Assembly (NCBI RefSeq): GCF_000003195.3
Contig: NC_012871.2
Coordinates: 45,765,110-45,829,109 of the forward strand
DNA: 64,000 nucleotides
Source of the DNA: Sorghum bicolor
Lineage: Eukaryota; Streptophyta; Magnoliopsida; Poales; Poaceae
Reading direction: 5' to 3'
How positions within the stretch are numbered: the stretch's first letter is position 1; every line of letters starts with the position of its first letter. This document shows, piece by piece, positions 25,276 to 37,123 of the stretch. The translations under genes and the position numbers were made by a program. The notes under the pieces are model-generated. The model searched no databases and was not told where the DNA came from. It saw only the letters and a program-made list of their open reading frames with translations.

Positions 25276-26120
25276 ACCTCTTGCTCGTCCCTGAGCAAGG
25301 ATAGATTAGAAGTTGCTGCAATACTTTTAAAAATTGACGGTACACATGCTTTTAAATAAAATCTCATCTCTGAGCTAGAGTAAACTGTCAAGACTTAAAA
25401 CTTATTCATTTTACCTTTCACCATGGGACTTGTAACTGTCACTTCTGTCCTGAGTAGTTAAAAGATAGAACAGTCTAGTCAAGTGCCATGTCTCTTATTC
25501 TTGATCAGCTATAGCTCTGGAGGCTTTGCAGATTTTCAAATAAAACTCAGAGTTTCCTTGTATGACTCTCTCAGATCTCTCTTTTGTGGTATTTCTAGAT
25601 CCTTACCAAGGCAGTGATGGTATATGCCTTCTCTCAAAGTATGTAGTATTTGTGGTATAAGGCATAGTGACATTGCCTTCTCTCTCACCTTACTTTAATA
25701 AGGCTTTTGATATCTGGAGCTCATAGGTGGGAGATAAAGTATACATACTTACAAGACATTTATTGCATAGTCAAACCATGGATCCAAAGAAACAAATCAA
25801 TAAGTCAAATCAAGATGTGCATGTGTGGCAAATGAATGGTGTATGGTGATGATGGTGATAACAATGGTGAAAGCCTAATTCTACTTTTGCTCTTTGAGGG
25901 GATACATACCTTCCTTGCTTTTTGAAATTTTATGAGGAGAATGAGATGCTCTTCTTTTTTCTTTTTCTTTCCTCTCAGGTGGGTATCTTGTACCCCTAAT
26001 TCTACTGTCGGACACTTGTCCATTTTTACCTCTCGTCTCACTCTTTTTCTTTCTTCCGAGGTTCCAGGCACTTGCCCCTTTTTATTTCCTCGTATTTTCT
26101 CTTTTTTTTAGAGCACTCAT
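25276..26120 (-). other. 3' non-coding region of C, distal part
   Basis: It matches 41920-42787 of element F in reverse complement. It carries no ORF that is conserved as protein between the two copies. The last five bases (CTCAT) are the target duplication of D. Confidence 0.8.
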
Positions 26121-29100
26121 TGTAACAGAACCGACCAAATTATAAGAGATTAAGCCTAATAGTGACCATTTGCATAGTCAAACCGTCGAGCTTATGCCCA
26201 TATAATCCCGGTAGTCCGTGAAATCTCGAAGGATTTCAAACCACATATCGTACATACATCCAAGATCGTAATAAGTTTAGCGGTCGCCATCCACAAATAC
26301 ATCCAGATTACAACATTCATAAAATACATCGGTGTTCTTAAAGTTATTACAAACCAAGTTCTCAGGTAGCGGAAGCTTCATAGTTCGAAAATACAACACA
26401 CACACTTAGTCTGATACAGTGCCATAATTCGGTCATTCCCACAAAAGCAAAAGAGAAGACGGAGTGACCATCGCCCTTGGTCTAGTCATCACCCATGGCT
26501 GGGTACAGACAGAGGATGCAATAACCATAGTACATTTGACCATTTGCAAAACAACATGGGAGTAGAACCCTGAGTACGAGAATGTACTCAGCTAGACTTA
26601 CCCGTCATAAATTAAAATAAAGACTCTTCAAGGATCATGAAGGCTATATAGTGGGGTAGCTGACAACCTTTTTGCATAACTGCAAGATCCTATTAACATG
26701 CCCTACACAAAATCTTTATTCTTTTAATTTGCTCAAGTTGACAGTATCATTACCTATTATCTAGGTTTGCACCTGCACTATTACAAGCAAGTATAGTGAT
26801 ATGATGGTACCTCATCATAGCATTCATAAAACCCTTTATCATTATAACCCAAGTGTTCCATAGTCCTTACTACGAGGACAAGGCTCGTGTCAAGTGCTCA
26901 CTATCCAGGAGCGATGGCGATTCGAATCGATTTCTAACCAGCTGGCGAGGTATTCCCCACACAAACCACACTCACTGATCAAGTGAGCTACAGATCACCG
27001 TATTACACTATCCAGGACCAATTCGCGGTTTCGGCAGGCACCGCCAGTACCCGATGACCGTTCCGGCGACCGAGGTATCCAAGGTATACCAAGGTTGCGC
27101 GCCGCGCCCTCTTCGTTCTCCTCAACCATCACCAATACAGCGCATGGCGGCTCGATTCCCGGCCCGGATAGTGTTCAGGCTTCGCGGTCGGAACGACTTA
27201 TCCTTCCAGCTAAGTGTGGGGCATGCGTTCAACATGACAAGAGGGCCGTCAACGATCGGTCCTTAATCGACACAGGCAGGGGCACTATAGTCAACCCACC
27301 ATAAGACCCTGCCCGGTCTTCAATTTCATTTCACACTTGGTTATTCTTTTCCCAAAGCAATCACTGCTTAATCAAGCAGGTATCCACCTATATCTCGCAG
27401 GTGACAGGAAATCACCCGACTTCTACTGGACTAAGCAAGCTAAGCATAGACTCCGTACCTATCTACATAGGACAAGGTAGATAAATGAGGGGTGATATCA
27501 AGGAGTACCAATGCATCAACGGTATCAACCAACTCCTATCACCTAAATGCAATATAATAGAACAAGCATAATATATCATGTAAGTTAGCGAGAATAGGGA
27601 GACTTAGAATGCTCCGGGGCTTGCCTTTCTCAAACGTGCTGGGCCGGTGATCCGGACACTCCTGTAGCTCTTCTCCGGGTTCCGGTGCTTCCGGAGGTTC
27701 CTGCTCCTGAATCTCCTCTGACTCCTCGGGTCCCACCTCGTTCTCTTGTGAGCCTGTATGATGCATGTGTGCTCATGAGTGGAGTGCGGGATGCCGGGGG
27801 TACAATGCTCATGCGATAGAATACCAGATGACTATGACATGATGTAGGGAGGATTTATGTGAGCATTTACAAGGTAGTCAACATCATCCAAGAATCATGC
27901 AATTGAATTAAACACATATTGCATTCTCTTCTATAAATTGCCTTCAAGTGTAACCAGCAACTCACATGATGCTTCAAAGATACAGCAAACCCCTTTTTAT
28001 TCTATTTAACCCATAAATAACAATTCATAATTTCTTTATTCATTTTTAGACCCCTCAAAATTTGCATGCAGATCTGTTCATCAATAAATTCCACAAAAAT
28101 TACAGGAGACTACCAGTCAAGCATAAAGTCTACTATAAATTTTTCATAATTTTTGGATACTTATTTTGAGCTACAAAAATCACAAGATTAATTAACAAGG
28201 GCAATTACAATTACTCTACTATGGTATAAGTGTCAAACAACAGATTTCATATTTTTATAATTTGCCTAATATCATAGGAAACACCCACAAAAATTTCTAG
28301 ATTAATTGCATGATCGAAATAATTATTAAAAATCATAAACCACTGCCATGCAAGCATTTAAATCACTATAAATTCATTTATATACCAAATAATGTGTAGC
28401 AATATTTTCCCAGTGATTTAACACACATGCAGAGCCAACAAAACAAGTTTCACATTTTTCTGAGCCATACTTTAATTACTATGCATTTCCCAAGTTTAGC
28501 AAAAGCATGGATTAAATATATTCTTACAGAAAAAGTGTTCAAACATGACATGCAATTACATCAAACTGTAGATCTGAAAATAGAGAGCACACCAAACTTT
28601 ATTTCATCAGATTTGGAGCTGTAGAACTCAAGATATGGATTTTACAAGTTTTAAATCGATTTCTAGAAAATATTTTCTGAAAATGAAATCGAAATCGGGA
28701 TCAAAAACGCTAAAGACACCCAGATCTACACCCAACGGGGTCCCCCTGCGACTGACAGTGGGCCTCAGACCCCACTGGTCAGCGAGACCGAGAGGGAGGG
28801 CACCTCCGACGAGCAGATCTCGCCGGCGGTGAGGTTCCCGGCCACGGGGTGAGCACCATCGTGCTCCCCGCAGCGAGGCGCACCCAGCGGTACCCTCGGA
28901 TTGGCCGGAGGATGGCCGGAGCACCTCCGACGAGCATGCATGGCGGCACGGCGGCGCTGCTCGCCGTGGCCAGGCTGCTCCGGTGCGGTAGAACATGCGC
29001 AAGGGCTCCTCCGAGCTTCCCCGTCGAACTACGGATATAACGTGCCAAAAAGCAAGCAAAACGAGGCGAAAACGAGCGAGTTTCGACGCGGCGGAGCTCT

Positions 29101-30045
29101 CCGGCGAGGTCGGAGCAACTCCGACGAGCGATACATGGCGTTCGGCGGGCTCTCACCTCCGTAGAGCGTTCACAGGAGGTTACCGCGACGACGGCGAGTG
29201 CGCTGGTGGTTTTGGCGTCGAGGTTGGGGCATTGGCGTGGCCGGCGGTGAGCAGCGGAGCTGCTCCGGTGATGGCGCTGCGGCGGAGCTCCTACGGCTGC
29301 GGTTGCGCTCGCGAGCGGAGGGAGGAGGGAGAGAGGCGCGGGTGACTGAGCGAATGGAGCGGCCTGGGAGCTCGGGCCGGCGTCCCGACCAGGTGAAGCC
29401 GGTCGGCCGCGGTGCGCCCATCGCCGGCGTACGGCCGCCACGTGGCCGTCGCTGGCTGGGACGAGGCGGGCGTCCGCGCGCGGGAGAGAGGGGGGGAGGC
29501 AGGCCGGGCTGCTGTCTGGGCCGAAAGGGAGGCGGGGTTGGCCCAGCAGCACCTGCCCCCTTTTCCATCTTTTTTTAAATTTCTTTTCTCAAATCCTTTT
29601 CTAAATTCATTTGGACCATTTTAAAATCATTTCTACCTTTTTCCCCCAACAACAAAGTTGTTCCAAAACAAAAACCCTACAACTTGGTTTTAATAAGCAA
29701 GACCAAATTCCCAATAGAATTTGAATTATAGATTAAAACTAGTTCTAGGTTTTCAAATAAATTTATTTTGGGGATTTTTGTATAAATTCCATTTCTCAAA
29801 TTCTATTGCTCCAAAAATTGCACAAAAATATTCTGAAACCTTCTTACACATAAATCAACCTATCTTGAATATTCCACAATTTTAGAAGCATGCATCATAT
29901 TTTTAACATATTTAAAGCACATGGAATAAAACACATAAAATCACATTTTGGGATGAAATGACATGCTCATGATGCTATGCTTGATGAGAATGCTTATGAA
30001 TGTTTTGATAAGGCTAAGTGCATGCTTAACACCTAGGGTGTTATA
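26121..30045 (-). repeat. 3' LTR of element D
   Basis: The long LTR has a GC-rich block at 28720-29570 and AT-rich flanks. Its terminal dinucleotide on the minus strand is mutated (TATAACACCC instead of TGTAACACCC at 30045). It has about 56 bases (near 28331-28386) that the 5' LTR lacks. The many small ORFs in the GC-rich block are shadows present in both copies. Confidence 0.92.
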
Positions 30046-33000
30046 GCCCTTCCCCCCTTAGGGAAATCTCGTCCCGAGATTTGGGTTACTAACCATTTCT
30101 TATGAAATTTTGGATAAATTGTTTTTAGATAATCCTCAGTTTCCCAGGTGGCATCCCGATTGTCATGATGACTCCACACCACCTTGTATGTTTTGATAAT
30201 TCTGTTTCGAGTTACTCGTTCCTTGGTATCCACGATCCCCACTGGATGCTCTTTATACTCCAAGTCTGCTTTTATTTTGATCCCTCTAGGTTCAATCCTT
30301 TGCTCAGGCACTTTCAAACATTTTCGTAGTTGCGACACATGGAAGACCGGAAAGATCGAACTCAACTCTTCAGGCAACTGAATCTTGTAGGCCACTTGGC
30401 CTTTCCTCTCTAGCACTTGATACGGTCCCACATATCTGGGCGCAAGCTTGCTTCGAACTCGGAAACGTTGAACTTTCTTCATTGGCGTAACCTTGAGGTA
30501 CACATAGTCACCTACATTGAATTCAAGTGGCCTTCTTCTCTTATCAGCGTAACTCTTTTGTCATGATTGTGCCGCTTGCATATGCTGCTGTATGATTTGT
30601 ACCTTTTTTTCTGCTTCGTTCACAAAGTCGATACCATAGTATCTTCTTTCACCAGGTTCAACCCAGTTTAACGGAGTTCTACATCTTCGACCATACAAGG
30701 CTTCGAACGGAGCCATCTTGATACTCTCTTGATAACTATTATTGTATGAGAATTCAGCCAGAGGCAACCATGATTCCCATGATCCCTTGGACGATAGCAC
30801 ACAGGCCCTCAACATATCTTCTAACACTTGATTTAGCCTCTCAGTTTGACCTGAGGTCTGGGGATGATACGCGGTGCTTCTTATTAGACTGGTCCCCAAA
30901 CTCTGATGCATTCGCTCCCAAAAGTGAGTGATGAACTGTGGTCCTCTATCCGATATGATGGTTTTGGGAATGCCATGTAACTTCACGATCTCTGCGATAT
31001 AAATATCAGCATACTCAGGAGGTCGGTAACGAGTCTTCACAGGAACGAAATGGGCCGATTTGGTCAATCGATCTATGATTACCCAAATCGAGTCATTCCC
31101 CTTCCTTGTCGTTGGTAAACCTGTGATAAAGTCCATACTGACCTCTTCCCATTTCCACTCTGGAACTGATAACGGTTGCAACAGACCTGCAGGTTTCATA
31201 TGTATAGCCTTGACTCTGCAACACGTGTCACAACGGGCCACATATGCGGCTATTTCTTTCTTCATCTTGGTCCACCAAAAGTGGGGTCTCAGGTCTTGAT
31301 ACATTTTACTACTGCCAGGATGAATAGAAATCTTAGAGAGATGGGCTTCATCCATGATACGATTCTTCAATTCACGATCTTTCGGGACTACTAACCGATG
31401 TTGAAACCACAGTACCCCTTTCTCATCAACTCGAAATTGAGTTTTTGGGTCATCCTTGATCTTCTCTTTGATGTGGAAAATACCCTTGTCTGTTTTCTGA
31501 CCTTCAATGACTTGACTCTCGAGTGAACAACTGAGTTGTATGTGACATAAGACTTTAGGATGCATGAGGTTGAACCCATCTTCAAACAACGGTTGAACCA
31601 CTTGATAATGCGGTTTACGACTCAAAGCGTCTGCTACTACATTAGCTTTGCCTGGATGATAGTGAACTTCCAGATCATAGTCCTTGATTAACTCTAACCA
31701 CCGTCGTTGCCTCATATTCAGCTCAGACTGAGTGAAGATGTACTTCAAGCTCTTATGATCGGTATAGATATGACACTTATTTCCAGCAAATAGTGTCTCT
31801 AAATCTTCAAAGCGTGCACTACTGCTGCTAACTCGAGGTCGTGAGTTGGGTAGTTAACTTCGTGCTTTCTCAACTGTCGTGAAGCATAAGCTATCACTCT
31901 GCCATCTTGCATCAACACACACCCCAAGCCACTTTTTGACGCGTCGCAAAACACATCGAAAGGCTTCTCAATATTGGGTTGCGCCAGAACAGGAGCGGTG
32001 GTCAGTAACTTTCGCAAGGTGTGGAAGGCTAGCTCACACCCCTCTGTCCAGATGAAGTTATGATCTTTTTGTAGCAAACTAGTCATCGGCTTAGCAATCT
32101 TGGAGAAGTCGGGTATGAAACGACGGTAATACTCGGCCAGACCAAGAAAACTTCTAACTTCCGAGACAGAAGTTGGTGCCTTCCAGTCCATGACTTCCTG
32201 CACTTTTGACGGATCCACAGCAATCCCTTCTTCAGACAGAATGTGCCCTAGGAAAGGAACTTTCTTCAACCAGAACTCACACTTGCTGAACTTGGCATAT
32301 AATTGATGCTCTCGTAATCGTGTTAGCACGATTCTCAGATGCTCGGCGTGATCTTGCTCATTTTCTGAATAAACCAGAATATCATCGATAAACACTACCA
32401 CAAACTTATCTAATTCTGGCATAAAGACCGAATTCATTAGATACAAAAAGTATGCAGGAGCATTCGTCAACCCAAAGGACATGACAAGATACTCATACAA
32501 CCCATATCTGGTGGAAAAAGCAGTCTTCGGGATATCTTGCGGACGAATCTTGATTTGGTGATACCCAGACCTCAAATCTATCTTGGAAAACACTTTTGCC
32601 TTGGACAACTGATCAAACAAGATATCAATCCTCGGCAAAGGATACTTATTTTTGATTGTCACTGCATTGAGCGGACGATAGTCCACGCACATGCGCAATG
32701 ACTGATCCTTCTTTTTCACAAACAACGCTAGACAACCCCATTCTGATGAACTTGGCCGGATAAACCCTTTATCCAGTAACTCCTTTAGTTGATTCTTCAA
32801 CTCAGCGAGTTCGTTTGGTGGCATCCGGTACGGCCTTCTAGATATTGGTGTTGTACCTGGTATCAACTCGATTGCAAACTCTACCTCCCTGTCTGGGGGA
32901 AGTCCTGGTAATTCCTCAGGAAAAACATCAGGGAACTCACAGACTACTGGGATCTGTGGCAATGGAACCACGTGCGTAGCACAAGAGATGCTAGCAAAGT

Positions 33001-34531
33001 CAAGACGACGGGGCAGAGGTACTTGAAAAGAGCTACTGCCCTGTGGTTCTCTGAGAGATAACATCCTCTACCCAGTATCTATGATGGCATCCCATTCTCT
33101 CATCCAGTTCATGCCCATGATAACATCCAAAACTAACCCAGGCATGACCACTAGATTCACTCGAAATACTCGGCCACTTACATCCAGGGTTGCCCCTCGA
33201 ACCACTCTATTGGTCAACACATCTGCCCCTACTGAGCTGATGTGGTAGCCATAACCCAGATCTGTAACTGTTTGATTATGCTTTTGTGCAAATGCTTGGC
33301 TCATGAATGAATGCGATGATCCAGAATCAAACAAAACAACTGCAAGATGTTGGTTGACAGGAAACATACCAGCTGTTACCGGTTCTCCTTCCAGAATTTC
33401 CTCGATCGAGGTATGATGCACACGAACTGGGTAAGTTGGTTGTTGCCTCTTGGGGTAGGGACATTCCTTAGCAAAGTGCCCCATCTTGTGGCAGTTGTAG
33501 CATAGACCCTTGGTCGTATTGTTGGCGGCAGGTGCTGCAGCTTGAATCACCTTTGGCTTGGCAGGAGCTATCGCCACCTTGTACGGCTTCTGCTGCGTTG
33601 GATGCCCGGTGTTCCTCCTCTGCGGTGGTGTGAACCTAGCACCTGGGGCAGGAGGACGATACTGCTGTCGCCCTGCCACTGGTGCCCTGGACTGGGACGA
33701 CCCGGCTTCAAAAGCCCTCTTACGAGACTTGGATGCACTATAGTTGTTGTTATTGTTTTCCTGGGTTAGACAGTCACTGATGTAAGCATTGAAGGTAGCC
33801 CGGGTTCCTGTACCCATGGTTTTCAGCATCTTTGGGTTCAAGCCTCTCTAGAAACTAGCAATCTTTTTGGCCTCCGTGTTTACAAACTCGGGGGCATAGC
33901 GAGCGAGATTGTTGAAAGCGTGCAGATACTCCTTCACAGATTTCGTCCCCTGGGACAGCCTCATGAACTCCCCAACCTTCATTTCCACCACACCCGGAGG
34001 AATATAATTTCCCCGAAACATGGTGGTGAAGCGGTTCCAGGTGATTGGGGTCCCCTCTGGGTAGGTAGTACGGTGATGGGACCACCAAATTCCAGCGGGT
34101 CCTTGCAACTGGTGTGCCGCATACTCAGCCTTGAGTTCTTCTGTCATCCGAAGAAGACGGAAGTTCTGCTCCATAGTGTTGATCCACTCATCGGCTTCAA
34201 GCGGTTCCAAAGCCTCCTTGAAGACTGGTGGCTTGGTATCCATGAAGTCCTTGAAAGAGCTATACTGATTGACTTCACGGCCGCCCTGGTTATCCCCACG
34301 ACAAGTGTTGTCAGCTATGTTTCGCAGAGCTTCTTCCATGTTGCGCTGCATCTGTTCCATGTTGCGTTGGCTCCCCAGAAACTGCGCAAAAAACACGTCC
34401 GTAGTGTACGGAGGAGGTGGTGGTGGCGGTGATAGTGCTTTGTCCTCATTCCGTTGAGCCCCACCTCCGGACGTACCCGCTCCAAGACCCGGGTTGCCGT
34501 TACCCCCGCCACGTGTTTGCACCATCTGCAT
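30033..34531 (-). pseudogene. Chromovirus gag-pol polyprotein with chromodomain, four stops and one frameshift
   Basis: The start ATG (34531-34529) lies within the target duplication of element E. Gag carries GVVEMKVGEFMRLSQG and an intact zinc knuckle (CYNCHKMGHFAKEC, near 33490). Then come the protease (VLFDSGSSHSFM), reverse transcriptase ([23 protein letters not shown]), RNase H ([16 protein letters not shown]), integrase with HHCC finger (ending CDTCCRVK), catalytic D (MDFITGLP), D (ISDRGPQF) and E (GQTERLNQ), and a C-terminal chromodomain (near 30250-30090, VVWSHH and ATWETEDYL). In-frame stops lie at 33848, 33068, 31799 and 30561. A one-base loss near 31785 shifts the frame between reverse transcriptase and the rest of RNase H. 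The chromodomain keeps the Trp of the methyl-lysine cage but not the two Tyr of HP1, as in other plant group II chromodomains. Confidence 0.95.
30046..30060 (-). other. Polypurine tract of element D
   Basis: The minus strand reads TAAGGGGGGAAGGGC directly before the LTR. The pol reading frame runs through it (coding Lys-Gly-Gly-Arg) and ends 13 bases inside the LTR at 30033. Confidence 0.85.
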
Positions 34532-34533
34532 AC

Positions 34534-34990
34534 TGTTGACGAAAGCTAGTCGGCAGTCCACCTTGGGGTATACCCTCGGTAGTAGTTTATCGGTAGACGG
34601 TGCACGAACTATGAACTCGATGGTGACGCAAGACACAGACAAGCTTTTTATCCAGGTTCGGCCGCCGAGTTGGCGTAATACCTACGTCCTGCGTCTGATT
34701 GTATTGGATTGTGTTGAGAGCATCTATCCTAGGGGGGTCCCTTGCCCCTCCTTATATAGTCTGGAGGGCAGGGTTACATATCCGGAAACTAATCCTAGTC
34801 GGTTACAATTGCCATAGATAGTTCGATATCAATTCCTATTCTAACCGACCAGAATCCTGCTTGATCTCCACGTCTTGTTTCCTTGCGCAAAACTCCAAGC
34901 TATCGGATCAAGCCTCGAGCTCGTCTCGTAATGGGCCAAGCCTCCTGGCCCAAGTCTAGCCGTAAGGGTATAGGGGTTTATACCCCCACA
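34534..34990 (-). repeat. 3' LTR of element E
   Basis: Starts TGTGGGGGTATAAACCCC on the minus strand and ends CAACA at 34534. A TATATAA box lies at 34752-34758 (minus). Same length as the 5' LTR, three substitutions apart. Confidence 0.95.
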
Positions 34991-35004
34991 GCTAGTCCCC
35001 GAGC
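34991..35004 (-). other. Polypurine tract of element E
   Basis: The minus strand reads GCTCGGGGACTAGC directly before the LTR. The same GGGGACT core recurs at least eight more times in the adjacent 3' region. Confidence 0.75.
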
Positions 35005-35290
35005 ACCATGTATTGTGATGTAACACGCCGTCTTGAGCTTCTTCGATCAGTGAGGCTTGACGCCTTCAGTAAACAGAAAAGTCGCCCAAACAGTTGCAAC
35101 GGTACTTTGACCAACTCGAAAGACAGTTGATCAACATTGACATCGAAGAAGCAGGTTGTTCGAAGAATGCATGGTGCTCTAAATTAAAAAAGATTTCTTT
35201 CCTGGTGAAGTGTGCCCACTTTACTTTTCTGAAAAGTATAGTCTTTCAAAAAAGCAAGCATATTCACCGCAAGGTGAAGTGTGCCCACTT
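35005..35290 (-). other. 3' non-coding region of E
   Basis: AT-rich, without a gene. The phrase AAGGTGAAGTGTGCCCACTT occurs at about 35203 and 35271 in near-identical form, a 68-base direct repeat spacing close to that of the array that follows. Confidence 0.6.
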
Positions 35291-35840
35291 AGTCCCTGAG
35301 CCTGGTAGTAGGTGACATAGGCACGTGGTGCCAGGGTCAAAAGAAAAATCCTCAAAGAAATTCTGAAACTGAGATGCATCGCCAGATGCATCGTACCGAT
35401 GTAGTCCCCGAGCTTGCTGGAAGGCGAAGTATGAGCCTTGTAGCAAGGTCTAAAAAATTGAATTTACCATTTTGTCTGCAATTGAATAGACTAATCAACC
35501 AGTCCCCGGGTGTACAATAGTATGACGACCAGGACCCAAGCACCAAGTGCGCTCCTTAGAATTCTGCGTTGCTATTCTAGACGACCAGTCCCCGAGCATC
35601 GAGCGCTCAGTGGTCGGTACGATATTTTGAAGTTCCAAGCTGATAGGCTAGGCGACCAGTCCCCGAGCATCAAGTGCTCGGTGGTCGGTACAGTCTTTGA
35701 AGTTCCGAGTCGATAGGCTAGGCGACCAGTCCCCGAGCATCAAGTGCTCGGTGGTCGGTACAGTCTTTGAAGTTCCGAGTCGATATACGAGGCGACCAGT
35801 CCCCGAGCATTAAGTGCTTGGTGGTCGGTGCAGTCCCCGG
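35291..35840 (-). repeat. Tandem array of about 70-bp units, each with a polypurine-like motif
   Basis: Near-identical units start at 35583 (71 bp), 35654 (70 bp), 35724 (70 bp) and 35794 (partial, cut by F). Each opens GACCAGTCCCCGAGCAT and contains GTGGTCGGT. More diverged relatives of the motif lie at 35291, 35403 and 35501. On the sense strand of E each reads ATGCTCGGGGACTGG, close to the true polypurine tract. Tandem repeats in the 3' region are a known trait of Tat elements. Confidence 0.9.
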
Positions 35841-37073
35841 TGTTGACGGTCCTTAAGTATCAAATTTAATTATCAAATAAACAAAGAAAAGGATCCAAAT
35901 GAAATCAACATCTAGACTTAGGGTTTTATCTGACAGAATTCCACGAGTTTTGGTGTTTGTCTATTTCTGCCGGGGGTTATCAGGAAATAAGGAAGAAAGG
36001 CCCACATGTCGGGATTACATAGAGATATCAACCCACCGCGTAATTTTCTACCATCTAGAAGACTCCAGAAGCCACGAGACCGAAGCGGAGGCGAAACGGG
36101 GCCAGGCCCAGGGCGCCCGCCCTAAGGACCTGGGCGCCCGCCCACCTGTCGGGTCCAAACAGGACTCTCTTCGCACACGACGTTCCACCAACCTATTGGA
36201 TCCAGAATAACATAGTACCACCTCGCCTATCGACCCAAAAACGCATAGAAGGGGAGGACTATATAAGCAGACCCCCTCTGGCCCTGGAGAAGACAAGAAG
36301 TTATCATAGAGATTGAGGGGTGCCCTCGAAGGAAAACCTCTTCTCTAAATAATATTTCTTTTTAGGCTTAGCAACCAATGTAAAGTAGAAATAGATCTTC
36401 TAGTTTCTACTAGATTGAGAGAGATAGAGTGGAGGTGTGGATCGGAGGAAGGCCGGCCTGTCGGTGTCTACTCCGAGTTGTACCTACGGGATCAAGTCTC
36501 CTAACCCGAGGCTTGCTTCTAAGATTCTTCAGTAATTCGACTTCTAATACTAGTAAGTTCTTGTTTTATTGTTCTTTGGTTTATGAGTTTACTTTAATCC
36601 TCTTCCTGTTGAGTATTAGAGTAATCACTTGTTAGCGTAAACCTGGTGTTTAGGCTAGGGTACTCATAGATGTCCCCTGACTAGCTGGACCGTGGTAGTA
36701 GCGAGGAACGTGACATTTCCGAGTTACCTTTGTAGATCACATCTCGTTAGCAGGATGGGTAGGGTTATAGGTGCGGGTCGAACATCCTTTGTGTTGTCTA
36801 GATTCCGTGAGCCTCCCCAATAGAACAGTAGATCATCCTTACCAAGGTTAGAACGAGACTACGGTTGCAGTCTTCTCTATACATCACTCACATCGAGAGA
36901 CATTCTTTGTAGCCTAAAGGGGTAGTAGCAATAGATTTGGTTAGTCAGATGCACCCTTTCTCCCAGTGGTAAAAATATAAATACGATAACTCTGGATAAC
37001 CTCCCGGGTGAAATGCTCACCGATATCCGTGCGCTTGCGGATCATTTTCTAATTGCGTTACCAAATATCAACA
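35841..37073 (+). repeat. 5' LTR of element F
   Basis: 1233 bp, with TATATAA at 36260-36266. Its first 350 bases match the C-family LTR; the rest diverges in sequence but ends in the same GCGCTTGCGGATC block near the U5 end. Confidence 0.95.
36260..36266 (+). promoter_or_regulatory. TATA box of the F 5' LTR
   Basis: ACTATATAAGCAG sits about 420 bases into the LTR, a normal place for the U3/R promoter. The copy in the 3' LTR is at 43222-43228. Confidence 0.7.
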
Positions 37074-37081
37074 AGCATTTC

Positions 37082-37099
37082 TAGCGCCGTTGCCGGGGA
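37082..37099 (+). other. Primer binding site of element F (tRNA-Asp type)
   Basis: TAGCGCCGTTGCCGGGGA differs at one base from the tRNA-Asp complement. It lies eight bases after the LTR end. Confidence 0.85.
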
Positions 37100-37123
37100 G
37101 AAAGACGGTTTGCTGAGATAACT

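Noticed and set aside
28628..29568. Several long Ala/Arg/Pro-rich ORFs in D's LTR (also 55855-56887)
   Set aside because: They lie in a GC-rich LTR block where stops are rare. All frames on both strands are open, and the two copies differ by frame-changing bases.
36048..36296. Small ORFs in the F LTRs, such as 35899-36210 and 36048-36296
   Set aside because: They sit across the LTR promoter in both copies; no family and no start context.
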